From Aidingimonas halophila (lineage in GTDB: Bacteria; Pseudomonadota; Gammaproteobacteria; Pseudomonadales; Halomonadaceae): DNA of 64,000 nucleotides. A program made the position numbers and the translations under genes. Below are positions 8,831-18,028 of this stretch, piece by piece. Position 1 is the stretch's first letter, and each line of letters begins with the position of its first letter. The notes below the pieces were generated by a model that saw only the letters and a program-made list of their open reading frames with translations, had not been told where the DNA came from and ran no database searches. Where the stretch lies: positions 186,001 to 250,000 of the forward strand of contig NZ_FNNI01000003.1 of assembly GCF_900106955.1 (NCBI RefSeq), in the 5' to 3' direction.

Positions 8831-10387
8831 TCAATGCGTCCGGACCCTATGACGTGTCCTGATAGTATGACGCAGGAATATTGCAGTCAGGTTAAGCACC
8901 AGGATGACCAGCACCAGCAGCAATGCCGTGGCATACACGAGGGGCATGGCAGACTCGACATCGCCACCGTGAAATCCGGCGTCGAAGATGTGGTAACCCA
9001 AGTGCATGAATTTCCGTTCAAGATGAATGAACGGAAAAGTGCCATCCACCGGAACCTGAGAAGCCAGCTTCGTCACCCCCACCAGCATCAAGGGTGCCAC
9101 CTCCCCCGCAGCACGGGCCACGGCGAGAATCAAACCGGTCAGCATGGCCGGCACAGCCATGGGCAGGACCACGCGTCGCAACGCCTCGCTGCGTGTGGCC
9201 CCCAGTGCCAGGGCCCCTTCTCGCTGGGCATCGGGAATACGCGCCAGCCCCTCTTCGGTGGCGACGATTACCACCGGCAGTGTCAACAATGCCAGGGTCA
9301 GAGACGCCCACAACAACCCGCCGGTGCCGAACGTCGGTGATGGCAGCTCATCGGCGAAGAACAAGCTGTCGAGAGTGCCACCAATACCATAGACGAATAC
9401 GCCCAGACCGAAGACGCCATAAACGATCGACGGCACCCCGGCCAGGTTACGCACTCCGATACGGACCAGACGTGTCAGTCGCCCTTGTGGTGCGATTTCG
9501 TTCAGATAGATCGCAGCCAAGACACCAAAAGGCATTACCAGCACTGACATCAGCAGCACCATCATGATGGTGCCGAAGATCGCTGGCCAGATCCCGCCGG
9601 CAGTATTGGCGTCACGCGGCCCCTCGGAGAGAAATCGCCAGACGTTATGTCCCCAGCTGGACAGCTTGGCTGGCAACGACATCGCATTGGGACGCGTCAC
9701 GTCGATCAACGCATCCAGTGTGAGGGTCAACTGCTGGCCTTCGAGACTCTCGAGAACGACCCGATCACGCTGCATCGCCTCCTGGAGATTGACTATACGC
9801 GCCTTGAGTGCCTGCAGCTCGTCTTCATCATCTGCCACCTTTTCGCCATTGGCGAGACGTTCAGCCAATGGCTCCAGGTACTGCGTTCGCACGACATCAC
9901 GCTCACTGCGCAATTGCGAAACCCGGTTCAGGCGTTCATCGAGCTGCTGCCAGAGCGTATCGCCATCCTCGACGGTCCAACGCGTTTCAGGCCCCTCAAG
10001 AGCGACGACACGCCCAATGAATGGCCCCCAGCGTCGGCGCTCGACGATGACCAGGTCTTCAGGCGTGGCTCGTGTGTCGATATCGGCAACATCCACCCAT
10101 CGCCACTGGGCGCCTTGCAGATCCCGATTCCCGGTTCGGTAGAGCCGCTCGCGGCCGTCGACTTCACCGGGAAGACCCTGTTCACGCACGACCTGTCCAG
10201 CGAATTGCGCCCCATCCTCGAGGGTGACCGCTTCGATATCCTGAGGCCAGAAATGCGCCAATCCGCGTCCTGCCAACAGGACCAGCAAGGCGATGACCAT
10301 CAATAGCGATAATGCCACACCACCGGCGGCCAGCCACGCCCAAGGCCCCTCGGCAAGCCATGGGCGACGCGACGTTGATCGCCTCAT
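8831..10387 (-). CDS. pstA: Phosphate ABC transporter permease PstA (long form)
   Basis: About 518 residues, much longer than enteric PstA. One N-terminal membrane helix is followed by some 230 mainly charged residues, including a likely coiled coil ([14 protein letters not shown]...[17 protein letters not shown]). This matches the long PstA form of Pseudomonas and relatives (DUF3333-type N-terminus). The permease core follows, with the coupling-loop motif [20 protein letters not shown] and about six helices. The start codon overlaps the pstC stop as ATGA, with GGGAGG upstream. It forms the phosphate channel together with PstC. Confidence 0.93.
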   Translation of the reverse strand: MRRSTSRRPWLAEGPWAWLAAGGVALSLLMVIALLVLLAGRGLAHFWPQDIEAVTLEDGAQFAGQVVREQGLPGEVDGRERLYRTGNRDLQGAQWRWVDVADIDTRATPEDLVIVERRRWGPFIGRVVALEGPETRWTVEDGDTLWQQLDERLNRVSQLRSERDVVRTQYLEPLAERLANGEKVADDEDELQALKARIVNLQEAMQRDRVVLESLEGQQLTLTLDALIDVTRPNAMSLPAKLSSWGHNVWRFLSEGPRDANTAGGIWPAIFGTIMMVLLMSVLVMPFGVLAAIYLNEIAPQGRLTRLVRIGVRNLAGVPSIVYGVFGLGVFVYGIGGTLDSLFFADELPSPTFGTGGLLWASLTLALLTLPVVIVATEEGLARIPDAQREGALALGATRSEALRRVVLPMAVPAMLTGLILAVARAAGEVAPLMLVGVTKLASQVPVDGTFPFIHLERKFMHLGYHIFDAGFHGGDVESAMPLVYATALLLVLVILVLNLTAIFLRHTIRTRHRVRTH

Positions 10388-11637
10388 GCCAGGCCTCCCA
10401 GGCGTCGATAACGGTGAGAGAGACGTCCACGAACGATTTCGGCCAAGGTGTTGACGCAGAATGTGAAAACGAACAACAGGAAGGCACACAGCAGTAGCAC
10501 TCGATAGTGCGTCCCTCCCGCCGCCGCTTCGGGGAGCTCGATGGCGATATTGGCCGCCATCGAACGCATACCGTCAAGCGGGCTGAGTGTCATCAAGGCG
10601 GTGTTACCGGTCGCCATCAACACGATCATGGTCTCGCCCACGGCGCGTCCGGCACCGATCATCACTGCCGAGAAGATACCGGGACTCGCCGCCGGCAGTA
10701 TGACGTTCCATAAGGTCTGCCAACGCGATGCCCCCAATGCCTGGGCCCCTTCGGACAAGGAATCGGGGACACCGGAAAGTGCCTCTTCGGCCAGCGCATA
10801 GATCGTGGGAATGATGGCAAAGCCCATCGCCAATCCCACAATCATGGCATTGCGCATGGCATAGTCGAGCCCCAGCTGTTGTTCCAGCCAGGCGCGCATG
10901 TCCCCCCCGAACCAGACCACTTCCAGATAAGGCGACATCACCATCGCCAGTGCCACCAGCAAGGCCAGCCAGGGAATCAACCACAAGCCTGCTCGGCTCA
11001 GTGATAGAGCGCGGGCCAGAGTAGCAGGGAGGCACGAATGGACCACTCCCGCTACCAGTAATCCCAATGGCAGGATCAGCACGAGCGCCAATGCCCCCAC
11101 CAGGTGTCGCTCGACGTACGGTGCCAGCACCAGTCCGGCCACGAAGCCGATGACGACACCGGGCAGTGCTTCCATCAATTCCAGGGCCGGCTTGAGTCGA
11201 TGGCGCAACCGGCGGGACATGAAGCAGGCGGAGTGAATCGCCGCTCCCAATGCAAGAGGAATCGCAAACAGTAGCGCATAGGCCGCCGCCTTCAGCGTAC
11301 CCCAGGCCAAGGGCGTGAGACTGAACATCGGAGTGTCGTCCTCGGACAGCACATTGGCCTGCCAACGATATCGAGGTGTTTCATAATCGGGGTATTGCTG
11401 AGGAAGCCAGAGCGATTCGAAATCAATCTCTGTCGTCGCTTGCGTCTCGGATGCCGGTGTGTCGCCGCCGAACAGGGGCACAACCTCGACGAACAAGAAA
11501 ACGCCTATCGCCAGTACCGCCAGGATCACGCCGATACCACAGGCGCCCACCAGCAGTGTGAACAAACGGTCACGCAAGTCGCGAAAACGCCGGCGTACTG
11601 GAGCTGGAGGCGGATAACGGTCGATCATGGCCGGCAC
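10384..11637 (-). CDS. pstC: Phosphate ABC transporter permease PstC, lacking the large periplasmic insert
   Basis: A 417-residue permease. After the first helix (about 25-53) there are only about 60 residues before MFSLTPLAWGTLKAAAYALLFAIPLAL, the start of the transport core. In Pseudomonas-type PstC, as I remember it, a beta-propeller-like segment of several hundred residues lies there. The core is intact, with EGAQALGASRWQTLWNVILP as coupling loop and the AVGETMIVLMATGN segment. The start is GTG at 11637 or ATG at 11628, both with weak ribosome-binding sites. Translation is coupled to pstA through an ATGA overlap. A Pho-box promoter lies directly upstream. Confidence 0.9.
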   Translation of the reverse strand: MPAMIDRYPPPAPVRRRFRDLRDRLFTLLVGACGIGVILAVLAIGVFLFVEVVPLFGGDTPASETQATTEIDFESLWLPQQYPDYETPRYRWQANVLSEDDTPMFSLTPLAWGTLKAAAYALLFAIPLALGAAIHSACFMSRRLRHRLKPALELMEALPGVVIGFVAGLVLAPYVERHLVGALALVLILPLGLLVAGVVHSCLPATLARALSLSRAGLWLIPWLALLVALAMVMSPYLEVVWFGGDMRAWLEQQLGLDYAMRNAMIVGLAMGFAIIPTIYALAEEALSGVPDSLSEGAQALGASRWQTLWNVILPAASPGIFSAVMIGAGRAVGETMIVLMATGNTALMTLSPLDGMRSMAANIAIELPEAAAGGTHYRVLLLCAFLLFVFTFCVNTLAEIVRGRLSHRYRRLGGLA

Positions 11638-11666
11638 GCAGCAAAGGGGGTGGATGAATCAGCACA

Positions 11667-11700
11667 ACAATAAGACAGGCATATGACAAAACGATGACAC
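11667..11700 (-). promoter_or_regulatory. Triple PhoB half-site with -10 box between pstS and pstC
   Basis: Read on the minus strand, GTGTCAT (11700-11694), TTGTCAT (11689-11683) and CTGTCTT (11678-11672) repeat at exactly 11-base steps, the geometry of tandem PhoB binding. Ten bases after the first two units comes TATTGT (11672-11667), the usual distance for a PhoB-dependent -10 box. It begins 4 bases past the pstS stop and ends 30 bases before pstC, so pstCAB-phoU probably has its own phosphate-controlled promoter. Confidence 0.8.
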
Positions 11701-11704
11701 GCCA

Positions 11705-12670
11705 TCAGCTCGATCCCTCTCCCCAGGGACGATTCAGCCCCATCGCCTGGCGGATAGCGGCAATCACCATATCAGGCAAGGGAATGAACCCTGACTCGCG
11801 AACCCCGTCTTGACCCTCTGGAGACAGTACCAGGTCCAGGAAGGCGTGCTCGGTTGCTGGCAATCGCTCCCCAGGTGGCAGGTTGACATATAAGTAGAGG
11901 GTTCGCGACAGCGGATACTCACCACTCAGCGTCGCCCGTTCGCTCGGCGATACCGCTGGCCCGTCTCCCTTCCGCAGGGCTAGCGGTTTGACCGCCACTG
12001 TCACATAACCGATACCGGAATAGCCGATGCCACCGGTGGTCGCCGCCACCGCCGCCACCACGGCCGATGAACCGGGATGTTCATTGACATCGACCCTGAA
12101 GTTGCCACCACACAACGCCTCACGGCGAAAGACCCCATAGCTTCCGGAGACCGAATTGCGGCTGTGGCGGTCGATCGGTCCGGCAAAATCCGGCGTGCCG
12201 AGCGCCTCCCAACGATCGATCGAACGCTTCGCACCACAGTCGTGGGTATCGGAGAATATGGCATCGAGCTGTTTCATCGACACCTCATCGAGAGGATTGT
12301 GCCGATTGACGAAGACCGCCAGCGCATCCATGGCGACCGGAATCTCGACAGGGGGATAGCCATGGTGGGCTTCGAATGTCTCACGTTCACTGGTCGTCAT
12401 CCGTCGCGACATCGCTCCCAACCGTGTCGTGCCTTCAGCCAGCGCCGCGGGTGCCGTCGATGATCCACTCGCCTGCATCTGCAACCGGACCGCTGGATGG
12501 CGCTCCTCGAGACGTTCTCCCCAGCGCAGCATCAAGCCTGCCATGGTATCGGAACCGATCGAATCCAGATTGCCGACGACAGGACCCTCCGGTGCCTGTG
12601 CCATAGTGCCGACCACCGGCCATATCAGCAGGATCCATAGCAGCAGGGCTGTACGACAGCGAATCGACAT
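11705..12670 (-). CDS. pstS: Periplasmic phosphate-binding protein PstS
   Basis: A 321-residue binding protein with a Sec signal peptide (about 1-24, cleavage near TMA-QAPEG). Phosphate ligands are recognisable in GSDTM (about 39-43), ASGSSTAP (about 67-74) and the RNSVSGSYGVF segment (about 170-180). The C-terminal half holds TTGGIGYSGIGY. It captures phosphate in the periplasm for PstCAB. This is the SphX/PstS subtype common in Pseudomonas and Halomonas rather than the E. coli type. It is first in the pst cluster but separated from pstC by 67 bases containing a Pho-box promoter. No clear Pho box is seen in front of pstS itself. Confidence 0.92.
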   Translation of the reverse strand: MSIRCRTALLLWILLIWPVVGTMAQAPEGPVVGNLDSIGSDTMAGLMLRWGERLEERHPAVRLQMQASGSSTAPAALAEGTTRLGAMSRRMTTSERETFEAHHGYPPVEIPVAMDALAVFVNRHNPLDEVSMKQLDAIFSDTHDCGAKRSIDRWEALGTPDFAGPIDRHSRNSVSGSYGVFRREALCGGNFRVDVNEHPGSSAVVAAVAATTGGIGYSGIGYVTVAVKPLALRKGDGPAVSPSERATLSGEYPLSRTLYLYVNLPPGERLPATEHAFLDLVLSPEGQDGVRESGFIPLPDMVIAAIRQAMGLNRPWGEGSS

Positions 12671-12801
12671 GCTGGCTCCTGAGTCGTTCCAATTCGAATC
12701 ATGAGGTGGAGATTATCCGGGATTGGCGTTTAAGATGCGCCTATCACACGGCCATGATGGATGGCGACGATAACAACAACCCAGGACCCCATGAATCAAC
12801 G

Positions 12802-13209
12802 ATGACTGAACTAGACGATATTCCCGCACCCCAAGGCGAGTTGACGCTACGGCTGGTGGCAACGCGCCACGACACCAACTTCCATGGCGATATCCCCGGC
12901 GGCTGGCTGACCCGCCACATGGATCAGGCCGCTGAACTTGCCGCCGGTCGTGAAGCCGGCGGTCGGACTGCCAACGTGGCGATCGAAGCCATGGACTTTC
13001 TCTGCCCGGTGCGTGTCGGCTCGACCGTTCACATCTACACAGCCGTACGCGATATCGGCCGCAGCTCGATCAAGATCGATGTCCAGGTATGGATTCACCC
13101 GCCTTTCGAAGGCGATCCCGACGCACTCTACAAGGTAACGGAAGCGCGTTTCATCATGGTGGCACTGGACGACAATGGACGCATCCGCGCGGTTTCCCAG
13201 GAGACATAG
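12802..13209 (+). CDS. Acyl-CoA thioesterase of the YciA hot-dog family
   Basis: A 135-residue single hot-dog domain that would hydrolyse acyl-CoA esters. The active-site motif DTNFHGDIPGGWLTRHMDQAA contains the conserved Asp and the GG-W pattern of YciA-type enzymes. MDFLCPVRVGSTVHIY forms the central strands. The frame opens upstream to a GTG at 12706, but the extra residues have no family match, so I use the ATG at 12802. No strong ribosome-binding site decides this. It is divergent from pstS and convergent with the TRAP gene. Confidence 0.85.
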   Translation: MTELDDIPAPQGELTLRLVATRHDTNFHGDIPGGWLTRHMDQAAELAAGREAGGRTANVAIEAMDFLCPVRVGSTVHIYTAVRDIGRSSIKIDVQVWIHPPFEGDPDALYKVTEARFIMVALDDNGRIRAVSQET

Positions 13210-13231
13210 CGCCCCGGATCAACGACACTTC

Positions 13232-14320
13232 TCATCCCCGTACCATGTCACGGGCCTTGAGGTAGGCGAATTCCCCGACATCAGTATAGGTACGCAATAC
13301 GCCCTGAAACTTCCGGTAAGAATCGTAGATCTTGCGCGACGCCTCATCGGATTCGACCTGTTCCTGAAGTACGTCGCGGGATGCTTCCGCCAGTGCGCGC
13401 AAGACATCATCCGGTAACTGCTTGAGCGTCACCCCGTGCTCCTCGACCAGGGAGTCGAGTGCCTGAGCATTGCGGTAAGTAAACTCATTGATCATTGCCA
13501 GGTTGGCGCTGCGAGCGGCCTCGCGGACGACATCCTTGAGATCGTCGGGCAGTTCATTCCAGGCATCCAGATTGACGCTGCCTTCCAGAACGGCACTGGG
13601 CTCATTCCATACCGAGGTATAATAATAGTCGGCGACCTCATGAAGCCCAAAGGCCTGATCGTTATAGGGTCCGACCCAGTCGGCGGCATCCAGCACACCG
13701 CTCTGCAGCGAGCTGAATATCTCGCTGCCCGGCATGTTGACCGCCGAGGCACCGATGCGATTCATCACCTCACCAGCCAGGCCGGGAAGACGGATCTTCA
13801 GGCCTTCCATGTCCTCCAGTGAGTTGATCTCCTTCTTGAACCAGCCGGCCATCTGCGTACCGGTATTGCCCACCGCAAACGGCTTGAGATTGTGCTCGGC
13901 GTACAATTCATCCCACAGTGTCATGCCATTGCCCTGATAGAGCCAGGCATTGGTCTCGGTGGTGTTCATGCCGAAAGGCACGGCGGTAAAGAACTGGGCA
14001 GCCGCGACTTTGCCCCGCCAATAGTAGGAGGCCGAGTGTCCCATCTCGGCCGTTCCGGCAGAGACCGCATCAAAGACCTCCATCGCCGGCACCAGTTCTC
14101 CCGCCGCATAGACCTTGATGCGTAGCCGGCCACCGGAAAGTCGCTCGATACGCTCGGCGAGATCATTGGCACCGGTCCCCAGTGCGGGAAAGTTCTGGGG
14201 CCAGGAAGTGACCATTTTCCATTCGATGGTCTCCTGGGCCTTGGCAGTGGAGATGAAAGGGGCGGCAACGGCACCGGCAGCGCCGGCGCCCAGCGTGCTG
14301 AGAAACTGTCTACGTTGCAT
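13232..14320 (-). CDS. TRAP transporter substrate-binding protein, TakP/DctP type, probable Tat substrate
   Basis: A 362-residue periplasmic solute-binding protein. The N-terminus QRRQFLSTLGAGAAGA is a twin-arginine signal, with cleavage after about residue 28. The mature part closely resembles TakP, which binds 2-oxo acids: AGELVPAMEVFDAVSAGTAEMGH, NTGTQMAGWFKKEI, and DAADWVGPYNDQAFG with the conserved ligand arginine nearby (GLKIRLPG). No TRAP membrane subunits (DctQ/DctM) are next to it. Its partner must be elsewhere, so the substrate (probably an organic or keto acid) is inferred from the family. Confidence 0.88.
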   Translation of the reverse strand: MQRRQFLSTLGAGAAGAVAAPFISTAKAQETIEWKMVTSWPQNFPALGTGANDLAERIERLSGGRLRIKVYAAGELVPAMEVFDAVSAGTAEMGHSASYYWRGKVAAAQFFTAVPFGMNTTETNAWLYQGNGMTLWDELYAEHNLKPFAVGNTGTQMAGWFKKEINSLEDMEGLKIRLPGLAGEVMNRIGASAVNMPGSEIFSSLQSGVLDAADWVGPYNDQAFGLHEVADYYYTSVWNEPSAVLEGSVNLDAWNELPDDLKDVVREAARSANLAMINEFTYRNAQALDSLVEEHGVTLKQLPDDVLRALAEASRDVLQEQVESDEASRKIYDSYRKFQGVLRTYTDVGEFAYLKARDMVRG

Positions 14321-14408
14321 GTCGGACGTGACTCCCTCGATCGAGTTGTATTATCGCCGAAAGAGTATGCGTTAAAGACGTTTTGACCGGCAAGTCAACG
14401 CCATCACC

Positions 14409-16616
14409 TCACAGCGGCGTCAGCTTGGCGAACCCCAGGACCAGCCATTTGTCACCTTCGCCTTCGAAACTGACTTGAACGCGTGCCCGTTGCCCTTCGC
14501 CTTCCGCATTGAGGATGACGCCCTCACCGAATACCGGGTGACTGACTCGCTGGCCAAGCGACAACGATGGTAGATCATCGCCTCCATCGACCGTGCTCTG
14601 CTGCGACACCCCGACACCCGGGCGGGTAGCCGTCACCGGACGCGAGACCTGCCCCCGCAACCTGACTTCCTCGAGCAGCTCTTCCGGTAATTCACGAAGG
14701 AAACGCGACGGTCGTTGAAACGTTTCCTTGCCGTGCAGACGCCGCAATTCCGCGTAGGTGAGATAGAGCTTGCGCATGGCGCGGGTCACGCCGACATAGC
14801 AAAGACGGCGCTCCTCTTCCAGACGCCCCGGCTCCTCCATCGACATCTTGTGCGGAAACAATCCTTCTTCGACCCCCGCGATGAAGACCACGGGAAACTC
14901 CAGCCCCTTGGCCGAATGCAGGGTCATCAATTGAACGCTGTCCTCGAACTCATCGGCTTCGTGGTCGCCGGCGTTGAGCGCGGCCTCGGACAGGAAAGGC
15001 TCGAGTACAGCGGCCCCTTCTCCGACTTCGGGGGGGTCGAGTGCCTCGCCCTGTGTGAAGGCGCGCGCCGCATTGACCAGTTCCTCGAGGTTCTCGACCC
15101 GGGCCTGACCTTTTTCGCCCTTTTCGCTGCGATGATGCTCGATCAGCCCCGAGGCACGGATGACGTGACGGATGATTTCATGCAGCGACATGCCCGCGGT
15201 ATCGTTATCGAGCTGCTCGATCAGGTCCGCAAACCCTTTGACAGCGCTGGCGGCACGGCCTTTCAGCATCCCTTCCGCCAGGCTGTCATGCAGCGACTGC
15301 CAGAGCGGAACATTGGACTGTCGGGCCCGCTCACGCAGCGTCTCCACCGTCCGAGTACCGATGCCTCGCGCCGGCACATTGATAACGCGTTCCAGGGAGG
15401 CATCATCCTCGCGGTTCATCAATAACCGCAGATAGGCCAGCGCGTTCTTGATCTCGAGCCGCTCATAGAACCGTTGACCGCCATAGATACGGTACGGCAT
15501 GCCCTGACGTATCAGAGTTTCCTCGATAACCCGGGACTGCGCATTGGAGCGATAGAGGATCGCGATCTCGCGACGAGCCATACCCTCATTGATCTTTTCA
15601 TTGATGGTATCGACGATGAAACGGGCTTCGTCGAGATCATTGAAACCGGCATAGACGGAAATCGGCTCGCCCCGCTCCCCTTCGGTCCATAATTCTTTGC
15701 CCATACGGCCGGCATTATGGGTGATCAAGGCATTGGCGGCGTCGAGTATCGCGCTGGTCGATCGGTAATTCTGCTCCAGTCGCACGGTCTGTGTATCGGG
15801 AAGCTCCTGCTCGAAACGGCGGATATTCTCGACCCTGGCCCCACGCCAGCCATAGATGGACTGATCGTCGTCACCGACAACGGTCATGGGAATATGCTGG
15901 CCGGTCAACAGCTTGAGCCAGGCGTACTGGAGCGTGTTGGTATCCTGGAATTCGTCGACCAGCACCTGGCCAAAACGCTCCTGGTAATGGGCCAGCAGGG
16001 CCGGATTGTCGCGCAGCAACTCGAGGCTTCTCAGCAACAGCTCACCGAAATCGACCAGGCCGCCCCGCTCACAGGACAACTGATAGCGCTCATAAAGGTC
16101 GACCATCTGCGACAGATAGGTATCGCCATGGGTCTGAACCTGATAATGGCGCAACCCCTCCTCCTTGCAGCCGGAAATGAACAGCTGCACCTGCTTGGGG
16201 GGAAAGCGCTCATCATCGATTTGATGGTCCTTGAGCAATCGCTTGATCAGTCGCAGCTGATCGTCGGCATCGATGATCTGGAAATGCTGCGGTAGACGGG
16301 CATCCTGCCAATGAGTCCGCAGCAACCGGTGGGCGATGGCGTGAAAGGTTCCCACCCACATGTTGCGTAACGAGATACCCAGCAGCGCTTCCAGACGCGT
16401 GCGCATCTCGCGCGCGGCCTTGTTGGTGAACGTCACGGCAAGAATCGCATACGGTGACAGCCCCTCGGTCTGCAGTAACCAGGCAATTCGGTGTACCAAC
16501 ACCCGCGTCTTGCCGGACCCGGCACCGGCCAATACCAGCACATGCCCCTGAGGCGCAGTCACCGCTTCGCGCTGGGCTGGATTGAGAGAATCAAGGATCG
16601 CCGTCACGTCGTCCAT
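14409..16616 (-). CDS. uvrD: DNA helicase II UvrD
   Basis: A 735-residue superfamily-1A 3'-5' helicase acting in nucleotide excision and mismatch repair. Motif I is LAGAGSGKTRVL (about 29-40), motif Ia AVTFTNKAAREM, motif II VLVDEFQDTN, motif III TVVGDDDQSIYGWRGA, motif IV RLEQNYRSTSAIL, motif V LMTLHSAKGLEFPVVFIAG and motif VI RRLCYVGVTRAM. The C-terminal tail (GDKWLVLGFAKLTPL) is the UvrD-specific Tudor-like end, which separates it from Rep and PcrA. It stands alone between a TRAP binding protein and hexR. Confidence 0.95.
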   Translation of the reverse strand: MDDVTAILDSLNPAQREAVTAPQGHVLVLAGAGSGKTRVLVHRIAWLLQTEGLSPYAILAVTFTNKAAREMRTRLEALLGISLRNMWVGTFHAIAHRLLRTHWQDARLPQHFQIIDADDQLRLIKRLLKDHQIDDERFPPKQVQLFISGCKEEGLRHYQVQTHGDTYLSQMVDLYERYQLSCERGGLVDFGELLLRSLELLRDNPALLAHYQERFGQVLVDEFQDTNTLQYAWLKLLTGQHIPMTVVGDDDQSIYGWRGARVENIRRFEQELPDTQTVRLEQNYRSTSAILDAANALITHNAGRMGKELWTEGERGEPISVYAGFNDLDEARFIVDTINEKINEGMARREIAILYRSNAQSRVIEETLIRQGMPYRIYGGQRFYERLEIKNALAYLRLLMNREDDASLERVINVPARGIGTRTVETLRERARQSNVPLWQSLHDSLAEGMLKGRAASAVKGFADLIEQLDNDTAGMSLHEIIRHVIRASGLIEHHRSEKGEKGQARVENLEELVNAARAFTQGEALDPPEVGEGAAVLEPFLSEAALNAGDHEADEFEDSVQLMTLHSAKGLEFPVVFIAGVEEGLFPHKMSMEEPGRLEEERRLCYVGVTRAMRKLYLTYAELRRLHGKETFQRPSRFLRELPEELLEEVRLRGQVSRPVTATRPGVGVSQQSTVDGGDDLPSLSLGQRVSHPVFGEGVILNAEGEGQRARVQVSFEGEGDKWLVLGFAKLTPL

Positions 16617-16699
16617 AAAGAGGGAGGAAATCGATAGTTGAAAATGGAGGCTCAGCTTAGCATATCGGGCTAGCGTCCGTCGTAGACCGACCGATTTCC

Positions 16700-17578
16700 T
16701 CAGCCCCCCGGCGAGTCAACGTCGTCATCCGATTCCGGATAACGCAGCGGATTGAGGCTGCGCTTGACCGCCTTGAGTTGTTCGGCCAGTTTCGGACCTC
16801 GTGTCTTGGCCACACCCACCGCCAGAACATCGATCAATACCAGATGGGCGATGCGAGAACTCATCGGCGTGTAGATCTCGGTATCTTCATGAACATCGAT
16901 ATACAGCGGCACGTTGACCTCATCCGCCAGGGGCGACCCGCTCGGACAGAGGCCGATCACCGTGGCGCCAGTCTCGCGCACCAACCGGACACTGGCAACG
17001 AGCGCCCGGGTTCGTCCGGTCTGCGATATCGCCACAACGACATCATTCTTGCCAAGTGTAACCGCAGACATGTTCTGCATATGGGGATCGGTATACGCCG
17101 AGGTGGAAATCTGCAGACGGAAGAACTTGTGCTGTGCATCGAAGGCCACAGCGCCTGACGCACCAAATCCATAGAATTCCACGCGATTGGCGGCAGCCAA
17201 GGCATTGATGGCCTGGCTCAAGTTGTCATTATCGAGACGATCGCGCACCGACAACAGCGTCCCCACGGTCGAATCGAAAATACTGTGGGAAAACTCGGCG
17301 ACACTGTCGCTGTCGTTCATCGAAAACTGTGCGAACTGGCTCCCCGTTGCCAGCATCTGAGCCAGACGCAGCTTGAAATCCTGGAAGCCGTCACAACCGA
17401 GTGCCCGACAGAAACGCACCACGGTCGGCTCACTGACCTTGGCTTCGGTAGCCAGATCGACGATCCGCATATGGATGACATCGTCGGGATTGCGCAGCAC
17501 GAACCGCGCCACCTTCTGTTCGGAGCGACGAAAGTGCTCCATGCGGCCTCTCAACTCATCGAATAGGGCACGGCTCAC
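16700..17578 (-). CDS. hexR: HexR-type transcriptional regulator (RpiR/MurR family)
   Basis: A 292-residue regulator with an N-terminal winged helix (about 1-77, KVSEPTVVRFCRALGCDGFQDFKLRLAQ) and a C-terminal SIS sugar-phosphate domain (about 125-255, FYGFGASGAVAFDAQHKFFRL and AISQTGRTRALV). The close match to HexR suggests response to 2-keto-3-deoxy-6-phosphogluconate and control of glucose and central carbon genes. None of those target genes is adjacent. It is divergent from the small PA3496-like gene. The gene symbol is my best family assignment. Confidence 0.85.
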   Translation of the reverse strand: MSRALFDELRGRMEHFRRSEQKVARFVLRNPDDVIHMRIVDLATEAKVSEPTVVRFCRALGCDGFQDFKLRLAQMLATGSQFAQFSMNDSDSVAEFSHSIFDSTVGTLLSVRDRLDNDNLSQAINALAAANRVEFYGFGASGAVAFDAQHKFFRLQISTSAYTDPHMQNMSAVTLGKNDVVVAISQTGRTRALVASVRLVRETGATVIGLCPSGSPLADEVNVPLYIDVHEDTEIYTPMSSRIAHLVLIDVLAVGVAKTRGPKLAEQLKAVKRSLNPLRYPESDDDVDSPGG

Positions 17579-17675
17579 GCTTCGCTCCTCTTTGCTGCAT
17601 GACTTGCCTACATCCTACACCATGATGAATGTCCATTCGCCCTGACAATCCAAACGTGAGAATGCCGTTATGGAA

Positions 17676-17708
17676 ATGACGTCATCATGATGTCATGTGG
17701 TTTATAGT
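17676..17708 (+). promoter_or_regulatory. Tandem 10-bp near-palindromes and possible -10 box upstream of the PA3496-like gene
   Basis: The perfect palindrome ATGACGTCAT (17676-17685) is followed exactly 11 bases later by ATGATGTCAT (17687-17696). A TATAGT at 17703-17708 could serve as -10 box. The 11-base step and the GTCAT cores recall PhoB half-sites, but the symmetry is different. It is probably an operator for an unidentified regulator. Confidence 0.4.
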
Positions 17709-17755
17709 AAAAGATGTACGACATCGACACGTTTCGTCAGCAGGAGAGTCGATCA

Positions 17756-17956
17756 ATGCGTAATGTCGAACAGATATCGTCAGTCAAGAGTGAACTTCTC
17801 GATATTTTCATGAGCCTGGAAGTCGCCGAGCACGCACAGCGCAAGAAGAGCGCCGCGAGCCGTTATCTCCGAGCCCGTCGCGGTATCGAACTGCACGACG
17901 AGTTCCGTCGTCTGGAGAGAGACATCACGGACTGGGACGATGACATGACGCAATAG
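17756..17956 (+). CDS. Small PA3496-like protein
   Basis: A 66-residue charged protein with no membrane segment. The pattern KKSAASRYLRARRGIELHDEFRRLERDITDWDD resembles the short PA3496 family of Pseudomonas, annotated as putative envelope-integrity proteins. The ATG at 17756 has GGAG nine bases upstream, better than the earlier in-frame ATG at 17714. Function is unknown. It is transcribed alone and ends in a strong hairpin. Confidence 0.7.
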   Translation: MRNVEQISSVKSELLDIFMSLEVAEHAQRKKSAASRYLRARRGIELHDEFRRLERDITDWDDDMTQ

Positions 17957-17974
17957 ACTTTCTCGCTGATGACA

Positions 17975-17997
17975 CGGGGCGCCCATGAGGCGCCCCG
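17975..17997. terminator. Bidirectional hairpin between convergent genes
   Basis: CGGGGCGCC (17975-17983) and GGCGCCCCG (17989-17997) form a perfect 9-bp GC stem with a 5-nt loop. It lies between the 3' ends of the PA3496-like gene and the NSS symporter, so it could end both transcripts. No U-tract is present on either strand. Confidence 0.55.
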
Positions 17998-18028
17998 ATA
18001 TCCGAACGGCCTGGCATCCGTTTGGCCG

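Noticed and set aside
12791-12808. Possible Pho box upstream of pstS (minus strand CAGTCAT and GATTCAT, 11 bases apart)
   Set aside because: Both half-sites have mismatches, it is more than 120 bases from pstS and overlaps the thioesterase start codon. The spacing alone is not enough.
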